DNA of 64,000 bases from contig NZ_JAEUZA010000001.1 of the NCBI RefSeq assembly GCF_016798245.1, positions 790,221 through 854,220 of the forward strand, given 5' to 3'. Shown here piece after piece: positions 28,586-38,030 of this stretch. Numbering within the stretch: the stretch's first letter is position 1; each line of letters starts with the position of its first letter. The notes under the pieces are model-generated. The model saw nothing but the letters and a program-made list of their open reading frames with translations. It did not search any database and was not told where the DNA came from. Source of the DNA: Alkalicoccobacillus gibsonii (GTDB taxonomy: Bacteria; Bacillota; Bacilli; Bacillales; Bacillaceae_D). Position numbers and translations under genes: made by a program.

Positions 28586-29200
28586 CTATAAGTCACGTTC
28601 TTTATCATCATCACGGATTTGAATGTTGAATGAACCTAGACTACCACTTCCATTTGCTTTGTAACGATTGATTTCAATCTTATGAGTAGTTCTTGGTTTT
28701 AAAAGGATAGGCTCCCAATCGTCTTCATCAAATAGGAATTCTTTATTCCCCTCATAAAAAACATCATAGACATTTAAAAGAAACTCCACTTCATTTGATG
28801 AATGGTTTTTAAGTTCGACCTCACACATCGTATCTCTTCCATCAAATGTACAAGAGGATTCCTCGTCATTATAAGATACAGCATCCACACCCGTGGCAAG
28901 GGTAAATTGATACAGTTCAACCACCTTCATTGGTAACCACCCCACTGCAATGACCATTAAGACGGTGAGAACAGCACGGTGATCAGTAAGAGAGCGGACA
29001 AACAGAACGATGGCAATCACAAACAATATAAGCGAGATCCACTCCATCAGTTCAACTCCAGTGCGGCTACTGAGATTAAAAAGGAACAGATCACTTGATC
29101 CAGAGCCTATGAACCGTGTATTAGGATAAGGAAGGCGGTATATAATCAGTAAGATAAAAATGAAAACAGACCCCATAAGTAACCATTTATTACGAATCAT
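28586..29200 (-). CDS. Membrane protein, unknown
   Basis: 204 residues. Hydrophobic N-terminal helix (residues 5-22), two more helices about 50-90, then a polar C-terminal half after residue 110 that is probably extracellular, with two cysteines (SSCTF and DTMCEVELKN) placed to form a disulfide and a beta-sandwich-like pattern. It starts with ATG after GGGGTGACGT. No family recognised; transcribed in the same direction as the aldo/keto reductase 80 bases downstream. Confidence 0.75.
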   Translation of the reverse strand: MIRNKWLLMGSVFIFILLIIYRLPYPNTRFIGSGSSDLFLFNLSSRTGVELMEWISLILFVIAIVLFVRSLTDHRAVLTVLMVIAVGWLPMKVVELYQFTLATGVDAVSYNDEESSCTFDGRDTMCEVELKNHSSNEVEFLLNVYDVFYEGNKEFLFDEDDWEPILLKPRTTHKIEINRYKANGSGSLGSFNIQIRDDDKERDL

Positions 29201-29264
29201 ACGTCACCCCGTTATTGGCTTTTTTTATCAATCATAGCACAATACGGTACTTATTAAATAAAAA

Positions 29265-29293
29265 AGCTGCAAAACATCATCTGTTTTGCAGCT
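29265..29293 (-). terminator. Intrinsic terminator of the nucleoside transporter gene
   Basis: Perfect 12-bp stem (AGCTGCAAAACA and complement) followed by TTTTTATTT on the minus strand, overlapping the region just after the transporter stop codon. Confidence 0.9.
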
Positions 29294-29298
29294 TGAAA

Positions 29299-30486
29299 TC
29301 AATAAATTAAACCAACAATTGTAGCGGTTAGGAAGCTAACTAATGTGGCACCAAATAATAATTTTAATCCAAACCGAGCAACCATGTTCCCTTTTTCTTC
29401 ATTTAACCCTTTCACTGCACCTGAGATAATACCGATCGATGAAAAGTTGGCAAATGAGACTAGGAATACAGAAACGATGGCTTCTGATCTGGCACTTAAT
29501 GATTCAGCACCTTCAGATAGGATTTGCATGGCAACAAACTCATTAGATACAAGCTTAGTTGCCATAATGCTTCCTGAATAAACCGCCTCATTCCATGGCA
29601 CACCCATTAAGAAGGCAAATGGAGCGAAAATGTACCCAAGCAAGTCCTGGAATGAGATTCCAAGTACAGCATTAAATATTCCGTTAATCATCGCAATTAA
29701 TGCTACAAAACCAAGAAGCATAGCAGCAACAACAACAGCTACTTTAAAGCCATCCATAATATATTCACCAAGCATTTCAAAGAATGATTGTCTTTCTTCC
29801 TCTTCTACAACAATTAAGTCTTCCTCTTCTGTTACTTGATACGGATTAATAATGGAAGCAATGATAAACCCACCAAATAAATTTAGAACAATAGCTGTCA
29901 CGACATAAGCCGGATTAATTAGTGTCATATATGCACCAACGATTGACATAGATACGGTAGACATAGCTGACGCACATAATGTATACATTCGGTGTTTCGG
30001 TAATAAATGCAGCTGTTTCTTTAATGAGATAAATACCTCAGATTGTCCTAATATAGCTGAGGCCACCGCGTTGTACGATTCCAATTTCCCCATACCATTT
30101 ATTTTACTTAATGCAAATCCAATGTACTTTACAATAAAAGGTAGAATTCTCCAATGCTGCAAAATACCAATCAAGGCAGAAATAAATACAATAGGCAATA
30201 GCACATTCATAAAAAATGGAGACTCACCTGGATTCATCAAACCACCAAATACAAATTGAATGCCTTCAGCAGCATAATCCAGTAGTCGTTCAAACCCGTT
30301 TGCTATTCCACTAATAATAAACTGGCCAACACTCGTAACGAGTAGTATGTATCCTAAGATAAACTGTAAGACAATCATAATAATGATTGGACGTAGTTTT
30401 ACCTGCTTTTTGTTACTACTTGCTAACCAGGCAATCACTAAAAAGAGGAGTAATCCTAGTCCTCCAATAAGATACTTCAAAATCAT
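29299..30486 (-). CDS. Concentrative nucleoside transporter (NupC/CNT family)
   Basis: 395-residue proton- or sodium-driven nucleoside importer with about nine to ten membrane segments. CNT hallmarks are present: [23 protein letters not shown], the [11 protein letters not shown] (G-Q-S/T-E) motif, and [11 protein letters not shown], plus [19 protein letters not shown] near the C-terminus. B. subtilis has NupC, NupG and YutK; I cannot tell which this matches. The start is ambiguous between ATG 30486 and the TTG two codons later, both near AAGGGAAGG. No purine riboswitch is seen upstream. Confidence 0.9.
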   Translation of the reverse strand: MILKYLIGGLGLLLFLVIAWLASSNKKQVKLRPIIIMIVLQFILGYILLVTSVGQFIISGIANGFERLLDYAAEGIQFVFGGLMNPGESPFFMNVLLPIVFISALIGILQHWRILPFIVKYIGFALSKINGMGKLESYNAVASAILGQSEVFISLKKQLHLLPKHRMYTLCASAMSTVSMSIVGAYMTLINPAYVVTAIVLNLFGGFIIASIINPYQVTEEEDLIVVEEEERQSFFEMLGEYIMDGFKVAVVVAAMLLGFVALIAMINGIFNAVLGISFQDLLGYIFAPFAFLMGVPWNEAVYSGSIMATKLVSNEFVAMQILSEGAESLSARSEAIVSVFLVSFANFSSIGIISGAVKGLNEEKGNMVARFGLKLLFGATLVSFLTATIVGLIY

Positions 30487-30658
30487 CCTTCCCTTCTTCT
30501 AAAACATCAACGGTTCTAATCGTTATGGACCCTCTGATCCTTAGTTAGTATGACATAATCTGACCCCTTACATACAAGGGAAAACCTCCACAACATAAAT
30601 GTCCGAAAACTAATACTCTTAACACTCTTTGCCCTAATTTGAATTTAAGCAAACAAAA

Positions 30659-30693
30659 AAAGCAAACACCGAATACATCAGAGTGCTTGCTTT
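30659..30693 (-). terminator. Intrinsic terminator of the MOSC protein gene
   Basis: Twelve-bp stem with two G-U pairs (30659-30670 with 30682-30693) and a run of T on the minus strand, immediately after the MOSC gene stop. Confidence 0.85.
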
Positions 30694-30698
30694 CAACA

Positions 30699-31352
30699 TT
30701 ACCTATCTAATTTTGCTACCAGCCGTTCAAAATGGGTTCTCCACTTATCCGCTAAAGCCTCTTCTTGTAAGAGCAACTCTATTTGATTCTGATCTTTTTC
30801 TTGTTGAAAAAACAGGCGGTTTGCTTGAAGCACAGAAATCCCGTGCGTGCCTTTATCCTTAAGCTCAATTGAAGAGTCAGGGGTAATCATCCCCTCTTCT
30901 ATCACTTTAGCAAAGTACCCAGTGTAGCCTGTTTCAATCATTTGTTTGAATAGTCCCTTACATCCGGTTCTTCGATCAATCGTGTTACATGGAACGCGAC
31001 CTTGTGTGATCGTTACAACCGCCTCACCAATTTGATAGATATCACCAATACAAACCTCGTCTTCAAGCATTCCTTTAACAGTTAAATTTTCACCAAACGC
31101 TGCTGTATCAAGTGAATCTTTGTATGTTTTATTCCAATAGTCATACCGTTCATCCGCATAAAAACAAACAGCGCGCTCAACCCCGCCATGATGCTTTAAG
31201 TCAGCTACCCCATCACCTTCAAAACCGTCAATCTTAAGTACGACTTGCTCCCTTGACTGTTTTTTTATCGCTGTACTCATTTCTTGATTATCAGCATATT
31301 GCATGACCTCTGGCTTACCGACTGCAACATTTACTAATTGATAATTCCCCAT
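30699..31352 (-). CDS. MOSC-domain protein (YiiM-like)
   Basis: 217-residue soluble protein with the MOSC beta-barrel, the molybdenum-cofactor-handling fold. Motifs: GDGVADLKHHGGVERAV, AFGENLTVKGMLEDEVCIGD and the conserved cysteine region TQGRVPCNTIDRRTG, followed by a C-terminal helical (3-alpha) domain. E. coli YiiM reduces N-hydroxylated base analogues; the same role is a reasonable inference. ATG start after AAAGGAG. Divergent from the Mrr-like gene. Confidence 0.87.
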   Translation of the reverse strand: MGNYQLVNVAVGKPEVMQYADNQEMSTAIKKQSREQVVLKIDGFEGDGVADLKHHGGVERAVCFYADERYDYWNKTYKDSLDTAAFGENLTVKGMLEDEVCIGDIYQIGEAVVTITQGRVPCNTIDRRTGCKGLFKQMIETGYTGYFAKVIEEGMITPDSSIELKDKGTHGISVLQANRLFFQQEKDQNQIELLLQEEALADKWRTHFERLVAKLDR

Positions 31353-31491
31353 GTAAACTCCTTTAAAGCTTTTTCTTTTATCTTATCAGATCAGTTAAAT
31401 GATTGGCAGATTTTTTGAAAATAGATGGACAAATCTCATTTTTATTATGTATGCTTATTTAACTAGTTTATTTCCAAAAGGAGGATTTATT

Positions 31492-32208
31492 TTGAGCAAA
31501 AAGAAACAAAACCAATCCATCATGTACGATGTAAGAAAACTAATTTTCTTATCTATTATTGGCGCTTTATTTTTATTTCCTGAACATCGCATTTTCCTTA
31601 TTTCCGTCCTTATTATCTTCCTCATCTATCCTTTCATTTTTCGAATGATAAAAGAGATCGCGAATACAAAGAAACTTCAAAAAAGCGGGATTAAACAAAT
31701 TGATGAAATGAACGGTATTCAGTTTGAATATTATTTAAAAGCACTATTTTTAGGCCTCGGATATAAACCAACTGTTACAAAAGCAAGTTATGATTTTGGG
31801 GCCGATGTTGTTTTAAATGGTCCAAAGCGCATTGTCATTCAAGCAAAATGTTATGGTACTAAAAACAAAGTAGGCATTGAAGCCATTCAACAAATTTATG
31901 CGGCAAAAGCTTTTTATAAAGCCGACGATGCTTGGGTTGTAACAAATCGTAGCTTTACTCCGAGTGCCATACAACTTGCTAAAAGCTGTCAGGTATCTTT
32001 AATTGGGCGGGATGAACTCACTGAACTTATCCTTTCTATCCAAGAAAAAAATCCACAACTGGATTTGCCACTAAAGCAAGATAATCAGATCTCCTACGAC
32101 TGTAAAAGGTGTGGATCCCCACTTACCTTAAGAACTGGGAAAAGAGGTTCATTTTATGGATGTACATCTTTCCCTGCATGTAAACATACAGAAGCTCTTC
32201 AATCTTAA
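31492..32208 (+). CDS. Membrane-anchored Mrr-type restriction endonuclease-like protein with topoisomerase zinc finger
   Basis: 238 residues: two N-terminal membrane helices (residues about 15-55), an Mrr_cat nuclease domain with a Gln-containing catalytic site (FGADVVL then IVIQAKCY, the D...QxK pattern), and a C-terminal topoisomerase I-type C4 zinc finger (CKRCG...YGCTSFPACKH). The core acidic residue, Gln and Lys all look intact, so nuclease activity is plausible. TTG start at 31492 with AAAAGGAGG 8 bases upstream; the longer ATG frame from 31399 has none. Such proteins occur widely in Bacilli; role in DNA uptake, repair or defence is unproven. Confidence 0.85.
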   Translation: MSKKKQNQSIMYDVRKLIFLSIIGALFLFPEHRIFLISVLIIFLIYPFIFRMIKEIANTKKLQKSGIKQIDEMNGIQFEYYLKALFLGLGYKPTVTKASYDFGADVVLNGPKRIVIQAKCYGTKNKVGIEAIQQIYAAKAFYKADDAWVVTNRSFTPSAIQLAKSCQVSLIGRDELTELILSIQEKNPQLDLPLKQDNQISYDCKRCGSPLTLRTGKRGSFYGCTSFPACKHTEALQS

Positions 32209-32622
32209 TATTTAATCCGATTAATTAACTACAAGACGACTGACGATTTAAATCGACAGCCGTTTTATTTCACTATATAAGTTTACATAATAATATTATG
32301 ATAATCTATTTCATAGCTTCCAAAAGATGGTTGCTTTTATTCCGGTGTCGGTGTACTATACAATTAATACACCGTATCACATAAAATGAATTTCACTCTT
32401 TACATAATTTCTTGATTAAAACTTTAGAAAAGCTTGAGAAATGTCAGCCATTTTTTGTGCTATCTTATTAATCATGGTTTGATTTCACGCATACATATCT
32501 TACATGCTTGTAAGGTTTTTGAAAGAATAATGGATTTAAGCTTCTAGTCAATTATCGTATTCTATAGCTACTCTTTTCAACATTCCATCTAATTAACTGT
32601 TCTAAAAAGGGGTTTATTAACC
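32209..32622. other. Intergenic region upstream of the glycolipid operon
   Basis: About 410 bases without a gene. The left part holds the terminator listed separately. The rest is AT-rich (promoter-like) and includes a weak six-bp hairpin CTTACA/TGTAAG before GTTTTTG near 32499-32520. The promoter of the glycosyltransferase operon must lie here; I could not pick it out confidently. Confidence 0.4.
32236..32263 (+). terminator. Intrinsic terminator of the Mrr-like gene
   Basis: Near-perfect 14-bp palindrome (32236-32249 with 32250-32263, two mismatches, tight centre) followed by TTTATTT. Confidence 0.7.
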
Positions 32623-33834
32623 ATGAGAATTGCTTTATTTACTGATACGTACCATCCTCAAATTAATGGTGTTGCTACCTCAATTATGGTACTAGAAAAA
32701 TACCTTCAACAAAGAGGACATGATGTGTACGTTTTTACTTCTTCAGATTCCCATGCTGACCTTACAGAAGAAAACGGAAAGGTTTTTCGTTTCCCTAGCT
32801 TAGGAGCTTTGTTTGTGCCAGAACGGCGCTTAGCTGTAGCGGGATTATCAAGGGCCTCTCACCTTATTGAAGACTTAGACATTGATCTTATTCATACGCA
32901 TACTGAATTTTCTATGGGTGTAATGGGGAAAATGCTAGCGAAGAAGTATCACCTTCCTTGTATTCATACGTACCATACAATGTATAAGGATTATTTACAC
33001 TATATTGCAAAGGGAAAGTTAATCCCCCCTTCTCTTGTAGGAATCTTATCTCGTCTTTACTGTAAAAAGACATATGCTGTGATCGCTCCTACAGAGAAGG
33101 TAAAAAAACAGTTAGAACAGTATAATATTCGCGGATCAATACGCACCATCCCAACTGGAATTGATTTTGCAACATTTAAGCGAGACTTTAAACAGATTGA
33201 AACAATTTACCAAATTAAAGAAAAGCTACAGCTTCAATCAACTGATACCATTTTATTGAGTGTAGGAAGAATCGCACAAGAAAAAAATATGCGAGTATTA
33301 ATAGAATCCCTACCTACCCTTCTTTTGGAACACCCGTTCGTAAAGCTAGTGATGGTTGGTGATGGCCCTGAAAAAAAAGAACTCATGCAGTTAACTAAGA
33401 AACTTGGGCTCACTGAATCTGTAAGGTTTACAGGTGCCATTCCTTGGTCAGACATTCCAGCATACTATCAAATGGCCGACTTATTCTTAAGTGCTTCTAC
33501 TTCTGAAACCCAAGGGCTAACCTATATTGAAGCAATGGCTTCTGGGTTGCCTGTAGTAGCGAAACAAGATCCTAGTATTGAAGAACTATTAATTGATAAA
33601 CGAACAGGCTTTCTTTTTCAGGAAGATCTAGAGCTTGCTGAAACACTTAGCAACATTCTAAATCGACCAGACCAATTTCGCTCCATTAAGCAACAGGCAA
33701 AACGGCATATAGAGCGCTTATCCGCTGATCATTTTGCAAATCAAATGGAACAACTTTATGAAGAAGCCATTTATTCCTACGTAACATCGCATCACTCAAT
33801 ACGAACACTTAACAAGAAAGAGAGACTCTCATGA
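32623..33834 (+). CDS. GT4 glycosyltransferase, diacylglycerol glucosyltransferase type (LafA-like)
   Basis: 403-residue GT-B enzyme that probably transfers glucose from UDP-glucose to diacylglycerol, making the glycolipid anchor of lipoteichoic acid. Opening MRIALFTDTYHPQINGVATS is typical of this GT4 branch; further motifs are HTHTEFSMGVMGK, HTYHTMYKDY, PTGIDFATFKR, SVGRIAQEKN, GDGPEKKELMQL and the nucleotide-sugar E-x7-E motif STSETQGLTYIEAMA. First gene of a coupled trio with the same order as Listeria lafA-lafB-lafC. ATG start after AAAGGGG. Confidence 0.86.
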   Translation: MRIALFTDTYHPQINGVATSIMVLEKYLQQRGHDVYVFTSSDSHADLTEENGKVFRFPSLGALFVPERRLAVAGLSRASHLIEDLDIDLIHTHTEFSMGVMGKMLAKKYHLPCIHTYHTMYKDYLHYIAKGKLIPPSLVGILSRLYCKKTYAVIAPTEKVKKQLEQYNIRGSIRTIPTGIDFATFKRDFKQIETIYQIKEKLQLQSTDTILLSVGRIAQEKNMRVLIESLPTLLLEHPFVKLVMVGDGPEKKELMQLTKKLGLTESVRFTGAIPWSDIPAYYQMADLFLSASTSETQGLTYIEAMASGLPVVAKQDPSIEELLIDKRTGFLFQEDLELAETLSNILNRPDQFRSIKQQAKRHIERLSADHFANQMEQLYEEAIYSYVTSHHSIRTLNKKERLS

Positions 33835-34850
33835 TTCGATTAACTATGTTTTCATCCGCTGAAAAAGTAAAAGGGCAAGGCGTGGCTTCTGCATATCGAG
33901 AATTAATCAATCTATTGTTTAATCAAACAGATCTGTATGATATGAAGATCAATACGTATCGTTCCGCAGATATTTCTCATTATCATACAGTTGACCTGCC
34001 CTTTTACCTTTCAACGTTCTCAAAGAAACGCGGAATAAAAGTTGGATATGTTCACTTTATTCCAGAAACGGTTGATGATAGCCTTCAGCTACCTAAATGG
34101 TTTAGACGCTTTTTCTATTCATATCTGATCTCTTTTTACAAACGAATGGACAAACTAGTTGTCGTAAATCCCGCATTTATTTCTAAGTTAGAAGCATACG
34201 GAATTACGAAAGATAAGATAGAATACATTCCAAATTTTGTATCAAACCAAACGTTTTATCCATTGGACGCCACCGAACGACATGCAATTAAAGAGAAGCA
34301 TGTATCAACTCACGCGTTCACAGTACTCGGAGCAGGACAAATTCAACAGCGCAAAGGGGTATTGGATTTTATAGAAGTGGCAAAGAAACTGCCTGAGGTT
34401 CAATTCATTTGGGTTGGGGGCTTTTCATTCGGAAAAATCACGTCCGGATATAAGGAGCTTAAATTGATTGTCGACAATCCACCTAAGAATGTTTTATTTA
34501 CTGGAATTGTAGATCGTGAACAAATGAACATGTACTTTAATTTAGCAGATGTGATGTTCCTTCCATCATTTCACGAGCTTTTTCCTATGACGATTTTAGA
34601 AGGCATGAGCTGTGAACGACCTATCTTACTTAGGGATTTAGAGTTGTATGAAGACATTTTGTTCGATTACTATCTAAAAGCAACGTCTGTTGAAGGCTTT
34701 GTTGAGGAAATCATACAGTTAAAATCCAATCCAGAATACTATGAAGCTGCGAAGACTTCAGCTGCCAGGGGGGCTTATCACTACTCTGAGGAGCGATTAT
34801 CAGAGATATGGAAAGACTTTTACTATGATCTCGCCGGGAACACAACATGA
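33831..34850 (+). CDS. GT4 glycosyltransferase (LafB-like)
   Basis: 339-residue second glycosyltransferase of the operon, also GT-B. It has a shortened N-terminal lobe (MIRLTMFSSAEKVKGQGVASA), then IEYIPNFVSNQTFYP, GAGQIQQRKGVLDF and the donor-binding LPSFHELFPMTILEGMSC. In Listeria LafB adds the second sugar to the glucosyl-diacylglycerol anchor, so this protein probably completes the disaccharide; the donor sugar is unknown. The start overlaps the preceding stop by four bases (ATGA), giving coupled translation. Confidence 0.84.
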   Translation: MIRLTMFSSAEKVKGQGVASAYRELINLLFNQTDLYDMKINTYRSADISHYHTVDLPFYLSTFSKKRGIKVGYVHFIPETVDDSLQLPKWFRRFFYSYLISFYKRMDKLVVVNPAFISKLEAYGITKDKIEYIPNFVSNQTFYPLDATERHAIKEKHVSTHAFTVLGAGQIQQRKGVLDFIEVAKKLPEVQFIWVGGFSFGKITSGYKELKLIVDNPPKNVLFTGIVDREQMNMYFNLADVMFLPSFHELFPMTILEGMSCERPILLRDLELYEDILFDYYLKATSVEGFVEEIIQLKSNPEYYEAAKTSAARGAYHYSEERLSEIWKDFYYDLAGNTT

Positions 34851-35881
34851 AGTCTTTTAAAAGTCACCTATTAAATATATCCTTACTATTACTCATTACT
34901 GGCGGGGTTCTTTTTTTTATTTTTCGTAAGCTAAGCTGGTACGATGTGAAAGAAGAGCTTGCAACCTTGCAGTTGGGCTGGTTCATCGCTGGTGCTGGTG
35001 CCATCATTTTAAGCTGGTTCTTTGAAGCTGTTGTTCTACATAATATGACGAATACGGACAAAACGAATGTGCGCTTCGGCTCTATTTTTAAAATTACGAT
35101 GGTTGGCTTATTATTTAACAATATTACCCCTTCCTCTACGGGTGGCCAGCCTGCACAATTGTTTATGTTATTTAAACGAGGTGTGGAGGTAAGTAAGGCA
35201 AGCTCTGTGCTTCTTATTAAATTTATATTATTTCAGACGATCTTGGTCTTTCTCTTTGTTGGGATCCTTGTATTTGGTTATCAAGATTTAACCGCCATTG
35301 TGCCAAACATGAAATATTTTATTTTTATTGGTTTTATTATTAATTTAAGTGTCATTACCTGTCTGCTCCTGATTTGCTTTAGTAAAAAATCGGTGCTGTT
35401 TCTCATTCGCCTAGTTTTATATCCAATCTCCTTGTTTAAAAAGACACTAGCTGAAAAATGGAGACTATCTTTGCATGAAAAGGTTCTTACATTTCACGAC
35501 GAGAGTAGAAGACTGATCCATGAAAAGTCACTTCTTCGTCGATGTTCTTTGTACACACTCTTACAGCTATTGTTCTTTTTAATTGTGCCTTACTTCGTTT
35601 TTTTAAGTTTAGGATATAATGAGTTAAGTTTATTTAGCGCTATAGCTTTTCACGCGTTTATCATGATGTTTGCGTCAGTAATTCCTACTCCAGGAGGAAG
35701 TGGCGCGGGAGAGTACAGTTTTACATTACTTTTTGGTACCGTCGCAGGTCAAACTGACCTACTTGTTGGCCTTTTACTCTGGAGATTTCTAACAGCTTAC
35801 AGTCCAGCCATCATCGGGGCACTAAGTTTCGTGATTCGTTCAAACAAACCTATAAAAGAACCAACCAAAGGAGTGTCCTAG
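34847..35881 (+). CDS. LPG_synthase_TM/UPF0104-family membrane protein (LafC-like)
   Basis: 344-residue polytopic protein with about eight membrane helices and the family signatures LLFNNITPSSTGGQPAQLFML and IPTPGGSGAGEYSF, shared with the flippase domain of MprF and with YbhN. Third gene of the glycolipid operon, overlapping by four bases (ATGA). In Listeria the equivalent lafC follows lafA and lafB; a role in flipping or handling glycolipid is inference. Confidence 0.84.
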   Translation: MKSFKSHLLNISLLLLITGGVLFFIFRKLSWYDVKEELATLQLGWFIAGAGAIILSWFFEAVVLHNMTNTDKTNVRFGSIFKITMVGLLFNNITPSSTGGQPAQLFMLFKRGVEVSKASSVLLIKFILFQTILVFLFVGILVFGYQDLTAIVPNMKYFIFIGFIINLSVITCLLLICFSKKSVLFLIRLVLYPISLFKKTLAEKWRLSLHEKVLTFHDESRRLIHEKSLLRRCSLYTLLQLLFFLIVPYFVFLSLGYNELSLFSAIAFHAFIMMFASVIPTPGGSGAGEYSFTLLFGTVAGQTDLLVGLLLWRFLTAYSPAIIGALSFVIRSNKPIKEPTKGVS

Positions 35882-35961
35882 ATGGATGCTTCTTTTTTTG
35901 GTCTAGTGGCAATCTTGGGTTCATACAGATAAATGGAACCCTCGCATGAAAGGAGGCTCTT

Positions 35962-36690
35962 ATGATTACAATTGCCGGAAAGCTAATAACAGATGCCGAG
36001 TTAAATACCATTCCCCTATCTTTAAAACGTCGAGCGGTGTTAAGTAGCATTGCCACGAATCAAACTATGTATTTCTTTCCAACAATGGAGGATTTACTTT
36101 TTGAGGTGAAGGTTAGGGCGAATACGACTCAAGCATCTCATGACTTAGCTGTAAGTGGGGTTGGGTTTGCTGACTTTGATCATTCAACCTGTAACCAAGC
36201 GCTTTGGACGCTAACAAGGGAGGGCGGTTTTCTTCTTAAACCATCCATTACTCCTCAAAGAGGAATCGACGATATCTTTAATAATGGTCGCTTGTACTCA
36301 TTTGAATGCGCCGTGGCAATAATTATTATCTTTTACAAAGCAACCTTAGATTCAATTGGGGCTACAGCATTTAATCAACTTTTTAGAGGGCTTTATTTAT
36401 TTTCATGGAGATATGATGAGGATCTTCATTTAATTAGTCATTCAGGCTCCGAATTCTTACCAGGTGACTGCGTATACTTTAACAATCCTGACTTTAATCC
36501 AGCCACACCTGAATGGCGCGGAGAAAATACAATTGTGATGGATTATGACTTATATTTTGGACATGGAATTGGGATTTCACCAGGTGCAGATATTATTAAA
36601 TCACTTAATGAAGAACGTTTTCCTGGCGCGAGACAATCTGCATACCTTGAAAACCGGATTACACACCCCGAGTATAGATATCTAGGGTAA
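35962..36690 (+). CDS. tgl: Protein-glutamine gamma-glutamyltransferase (spore coat)
   Basis: Transglutaminase that crosslinks spore-coat proteins such as GerQ through epsilon-(gamma-glutamyl)lysine bonds in the mother cell. 242 residues, the size of B. subtilis Tgl (245). Catalytic Cys is Cys116 in YSFECAVAI, the same position as in B. subtilis, with Glu115 beside it and Glu188 in WRGEN; FGHGIGI further on matches YFAHGLGI. AAAGGAGG precedes the ATG. Monocistronic. Its presence indicates an endospore former. Confidence 0.95.
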   Translation: MITIAGKLITDAELNTIPLSLKRRAVLSSIATNQTMYFFPTMEDLLFEVKVRANTTQASHDLAVSGVGFADFDHSTCNQALWTLTREGGFLLKPSITPQRGIDDIFNNGRLYSFECAVAIIIIFYKATLDSIGATAFNQLFRGLYLFSWRYDEDLHLISHSGSEFLPGDCVYFNNPDFNPATPEWRGENTIVMDYDLYFGHGIGISPGADIIKSLNEERFPGARQSAYLENRITHPEYRYLG

Positions 36691-36729
36691 AAGGAGTTGG
36701 AGACATGACATGTGTCTCCAACTCCTTTT
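36689..36729. terminator. Bidirectional terminator between tgl and a convergent gene
   Basis: A perfect 17-bp stem (36689-36705 with 36713-36729, loop of seven) overlapping the tgl stop, A-rich to the left and T-rich to the right. Confidence 0.93.
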
Positions 36730-36733
36730 TGTG

Positions 36734-37213
36734 TTAATGTGTTACATAAAGTTCCATTTGTTCCACTACATCATTCATCAAATAAAATGTCAGTTCGATC
36801 TGTTTATCTCGATAACTCACTTTTTGTATATATGGTTCTTCGTCCTTTTTTTCATACACTTCTCCGTACTGGTCAATGACATCCATTAGCGAATCACCAT
36901 GCGATATCCCCTTACTTGTCTTTACCTCTGGATTCAATGAAGTAATTTGAACAACTTGATTTGATGAATCGAACGATAGCAACACCTGCTCATGTTCAAA
37001 GGTATGAGTAAATTCAGAGCTTGTATCGTTTGCGATGATAAGCTTCGAAGGTTCAAACTCCGTAATTGGAGTAAGTAATTGGATCTGATTAAGCGATTCA
37101 TCAGAAAGGTCTAATATCCCTTCCTTTGACTCAGCTTGAAAATAAAGTTGTAGTGAAAATAACCCAAGTATACATAGTAAACATGCTACATATGTCATCC
37201 ATCTTTTTTTCAA
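36734..37213 (-). CDS. Membrane-anchored extracellular protein, unknown
   Basis: 159 residues: basic start LKKRW, one membrane helix (residues about 5-25), then an outer domain of beta/helix mixed pattern. The segment VKTSKGISHGDSLMDVIDQYGEVYE looks like the conserved start of a small extracellular repeat fold (lineage unknown; similar stretches occur in DUF-type Bacillus exported proteins). I use TTG 37213, with GGAG 8 bases upstream, rather than the ATG at 37243, which lacks a site. Convergent with tgl. Confidence 0.72.
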   Translation of the reverse strand: MKKRWMTYVACLLCILGLFSLQLYFQAESKEGILDLSDESLNQIQLLTPITEFEPSKLIIANDTSSEFTHTFEHEQVLLSFDSSNQVVQITSLNPEVKTSKGISHGDSLMDVIDQYGEVYEKKDEEPYIQKVSYRDKQIELTFYLMNDVVEQMELYVTH

Positions 37214-37399
37214 ACAGTTCACTCCAGCAATTTGTCCTACCATTAGAATGAACCATGATTCTAAAGAAACTCTAAACTCCCTATCAACATTTTGTGAAGT
37301 TGTGAAGTTTTTTTATACACTGCGTCAATATGGAAGATGTCTTAATTAAACTGGTTTAGGGTAAAGTAGGAAGAAGGTGATAATGAGGAGGAGGACTAG

Positions 37400-37687
37400 A
37401 TGTTTATTATTAGTTTTGGAGTAAGCATTATTGTATCAACAACTATGTATCTTATTCAAAGAAAATGGAGCATGTTTCGCTCTATTTTTGATATTATAGC
37501 CCTCCTCTGTCTGCTTGTATTCAGCAGCATCGCAGCCAGTGCGATCTACGAGGTTTTGATCAATCACACGGTATTTATGACAAACATTCATGCTCTCTTT
37601 TTAAATGGATTTTTCCTTGTTTCGGGAGCATACGTTTTGATGTATAGCATGTACAAACTGATCCATATGATTGTTCGTCCTGCCTAA
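37400..37687 (+). CDS. Small membrane protein, unknown
   Basis: 95 residues with three hydrophobic segments (residues about 2-18, 28-52 and 62-88) and almost no soluble part. ATG follows GAGGAGGAG, a strong site. No family recognised. Its end overlaps the end of the convergent DUF4177-like gene by four bases. Confidence 0.72.
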   Translation: MFIISFGVSIIVSTTMYLIQRKWSMFRSIFDIIALLCLLVFSSIAASAIYEVLINHTVFMTNIHALFLNGFFLVSGAYVLMYSMYKLIHMIVRPA

Positions 37688-37860
37688 TGCTCTTCTCGAG
37701 TGAAAACAGCCAAATTCCCATCTGTTCCTCCCATTGCAGATTGGGGCGCAAAGCTATGTAATTGCCAGCCCTCACTCGCTATTTCATTTAACGCAACTTC
37801 AATTTTAGCCGCTTGTTTTTTCGTTACAGCGCCCGGTAATAAAACCGTTTTATACTCCAC
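37684..37860 (-). CDS. DUF4177-like small protein, copy 1
   Basis: 58-residue protein of the DUF4177 type: VEYKTVLLPG opening, then a helix AAKIEVALNEIASEGWQLHSF with the family's EGW motif, and a final beta strand LAVFTRE. These are single compact alpha/beta units of unknown function. GTG 37860 is chosen because AAGGAG lies 8 bases upstream; the frame continues to a GTG at 37869 inside that site. It is a paralogue of the gene at 40128. Confidence 0.72.
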   Translation of the reverse strand: MEYKTVLLPGAVTKKQAAKIEVALNEIASEGWQLHSFAPQSAMGGTDGNLAVFTREEH

Positions 37861-38030
37861 AGCTACCACTCCTTATAATTATTAGATTTAATGTAACATA
37901 TAGGATTAAATGAGTGAAACCAAAATAGGTAGAGTAGCAAATCGCTCCCCTACCATGTTATTCATCCTTGACCATATTTCGTTTTCCTGTTTTTCAATCG
38001 CTTTTAATACGGTACGTGAAATTAAAAAAC

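Noticed and set aside
30560-30650. PurBox-like CCGAA sequence upstream of the nucleoside transporter gene
   Set aside because: Only the CCGAA core matches; three flanking consensus positions differ and no second box is in the proper arrangement.
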